From an uncultured Collinsella sp. (lineage in GTDB: Bacteria; Actinomycetota; Coriobacteriia; Coriobacteriales; Coriobacteriaceae), in NCBI GenBank assembly GCA_902494535.1, contig CABUTO010000041.1, positions 1-20,455 on the forward strand: a DNA stretch of 20,455 bases, given 5' to 3'. Below are positions 20,069 through 20,455 of this stretch, piece by piece (positions within the stretch are counted from its first letter, which is position 1; the number at the start of each line of letters is the position of its first letter). The position numbers and the translations under genes were made by a program. Below the pieces are notes generated by a model that ran no database searches, was not told the origin of the DNA, and was given only the letters and a program-made list of their open reading frames with translations.

Positions 20069-20455
20069 TTAGTAGTCGAACTGGTGATAGTAACGGCGAT
20101 ACTTGAGGTTGTGCTTGGTGACCGTCTCGTAGTAGCGGGCCAGGCGGTCGGTCACGAGCACCGTCAGGATCCACGGGGAGACGATGACGCGGAACTCGTC
20201 GTCAAGGCCCGGGATCGCGAACTCGGCGGTGTCGATGACGTTGATGTCGGTGTCGCCGGTCACGCCGCGGGTCAGGAACGCGCGGACGCGCTCGTCGAGC
20301 TTGCGGTTCTCGTCCTCGCCCATGAACAGGAAGACCGGGACGCCGGGCTCCACGAGCTCGAGGGTGCCGTGGAAGAAGTCGGCCGAGGTGATGTAGCGGG
20401 TGCGCTTCCACTGCATCTCCTCCAGGATGCACATCGAGAACAGGATGGTCTCGCC
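20069..20455 (-). CDS. frlB: FrlB-like SIS-domain deglycase, 3' part (5' end beyond the window)
   Basis: The frame is open to the right edge of the window, so only the last 128 residues are seen, beginning GETILFSMCILEEMQWK. This is the second SIS (sugar isomerase) subdomain. FFHGTLELVEPGVPVFLFMG, DENRKLDERVRAFL and the ending NLKYRRYYHQFDY match my recollection of E. coli FrlB, which cleaves fructoselysine 6-phosphate to glucose 6-phosphate and lysine. Related deglycases act on glucoselysine or similar phosphorylated Amadori compounds, so the substrate is not certain. The ATG at 20432-20434 is internal and not the start. The FrlC-like gene follows 73 bases downstream on the same strand. Human gut Collinsella are reported to use fructoselysine, which fits. 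Confidence 0.75.
   Translation of the reverse strand, partial: GETILFSMCILEEMQWKRTRYITSADFFHGTLELVEPGVPVFLFMGEDENRKLDERVRAFLTRGVTGDTDINVIDTAEFAIPGLDDEFRVIVSPWILTVLVTDRLARYYETVTKHNLKYRRYYHQFDY

Noticed and set aside
1..20455. tRNA or rRNA genes
   Set aside because: No cloverleaf with a GGTTCGAATCC-type arm and no rRNA-like sequence was seen in the intergenic regions.

Overview
The window looks like chromosome of a high-GC actinomycete of the class Coriobacteriia, most likely Collinsella or a close relative. This rests on GC-rich coding sequence with strong AGGAGG-type ribosome binding sites, the actinobacterial order mazG-eno-divIC-ppx/gppA, a fused HisZ-HisG protein in the histidine operon, and many palindromic intergenic elements. 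The genus is inferred from memory of gene families; no search was run.

Layout. Positions 1-261 carry no gene I can support, only three hairpins. At 262-1980 (minus) are a GatB/YqeY-domain protein and a membrane-anchored PrsA-like parvulin foldase. At 2170-3725 is a plus-strand IS110/IS1111-type insertion sequence: a DEDD transposase followed by about 300 bases of structured non-coding DNA that probably encodes its guide (bridge/seek) RNA. It sits inside a palindromic intergenic repeat, whose symmetry returns if the element is removed on paper. At 3828-8138 (minus) come mazG, eno, a DivIC/FtsB-like septum protein and a Ppx/GppA phosphatase, with clear terminators after mazG and eno. Upstream of mazG lie a YfcE phosphodiesterase and a stand-alone LarC C-terminal domain.

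The centre is a complete histidine biosynthesis locus. The minus-strand operon reads hisZG (fusion), hisD, hisC, hisB, hisH, hisA, hisF, hisI, a 75-residue protein of unknown function, then hisE. HisB has only the dehydratase domain. The missing histidinol-phosphate phosphatase step is probably supplied by a plus-strand PHP-family protein (9524-10435) that ends two bases from the hisE stop. Together these genes can convert PRPP and ATP to L-histidine. Palindromic elements interrupt the operon at the hisH-hisB and hisI-hisF gaps.

The right end (19159-20455, minus) holds a FrlC-like epimerase and the 3' part of a FrlB-like SIS-domain deglycase, suggesting catabolism of Amadori compounds such as fructoselysine. 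Between this pair and the his operon are 401 non-coding bases with three tandem 62-base hairpin units and a leader hairpin. The most notable non-genic content is the diversity of palindromic elements, and the insertion sequence whose putative guide RNA matches eight bases of the reconstructed target.
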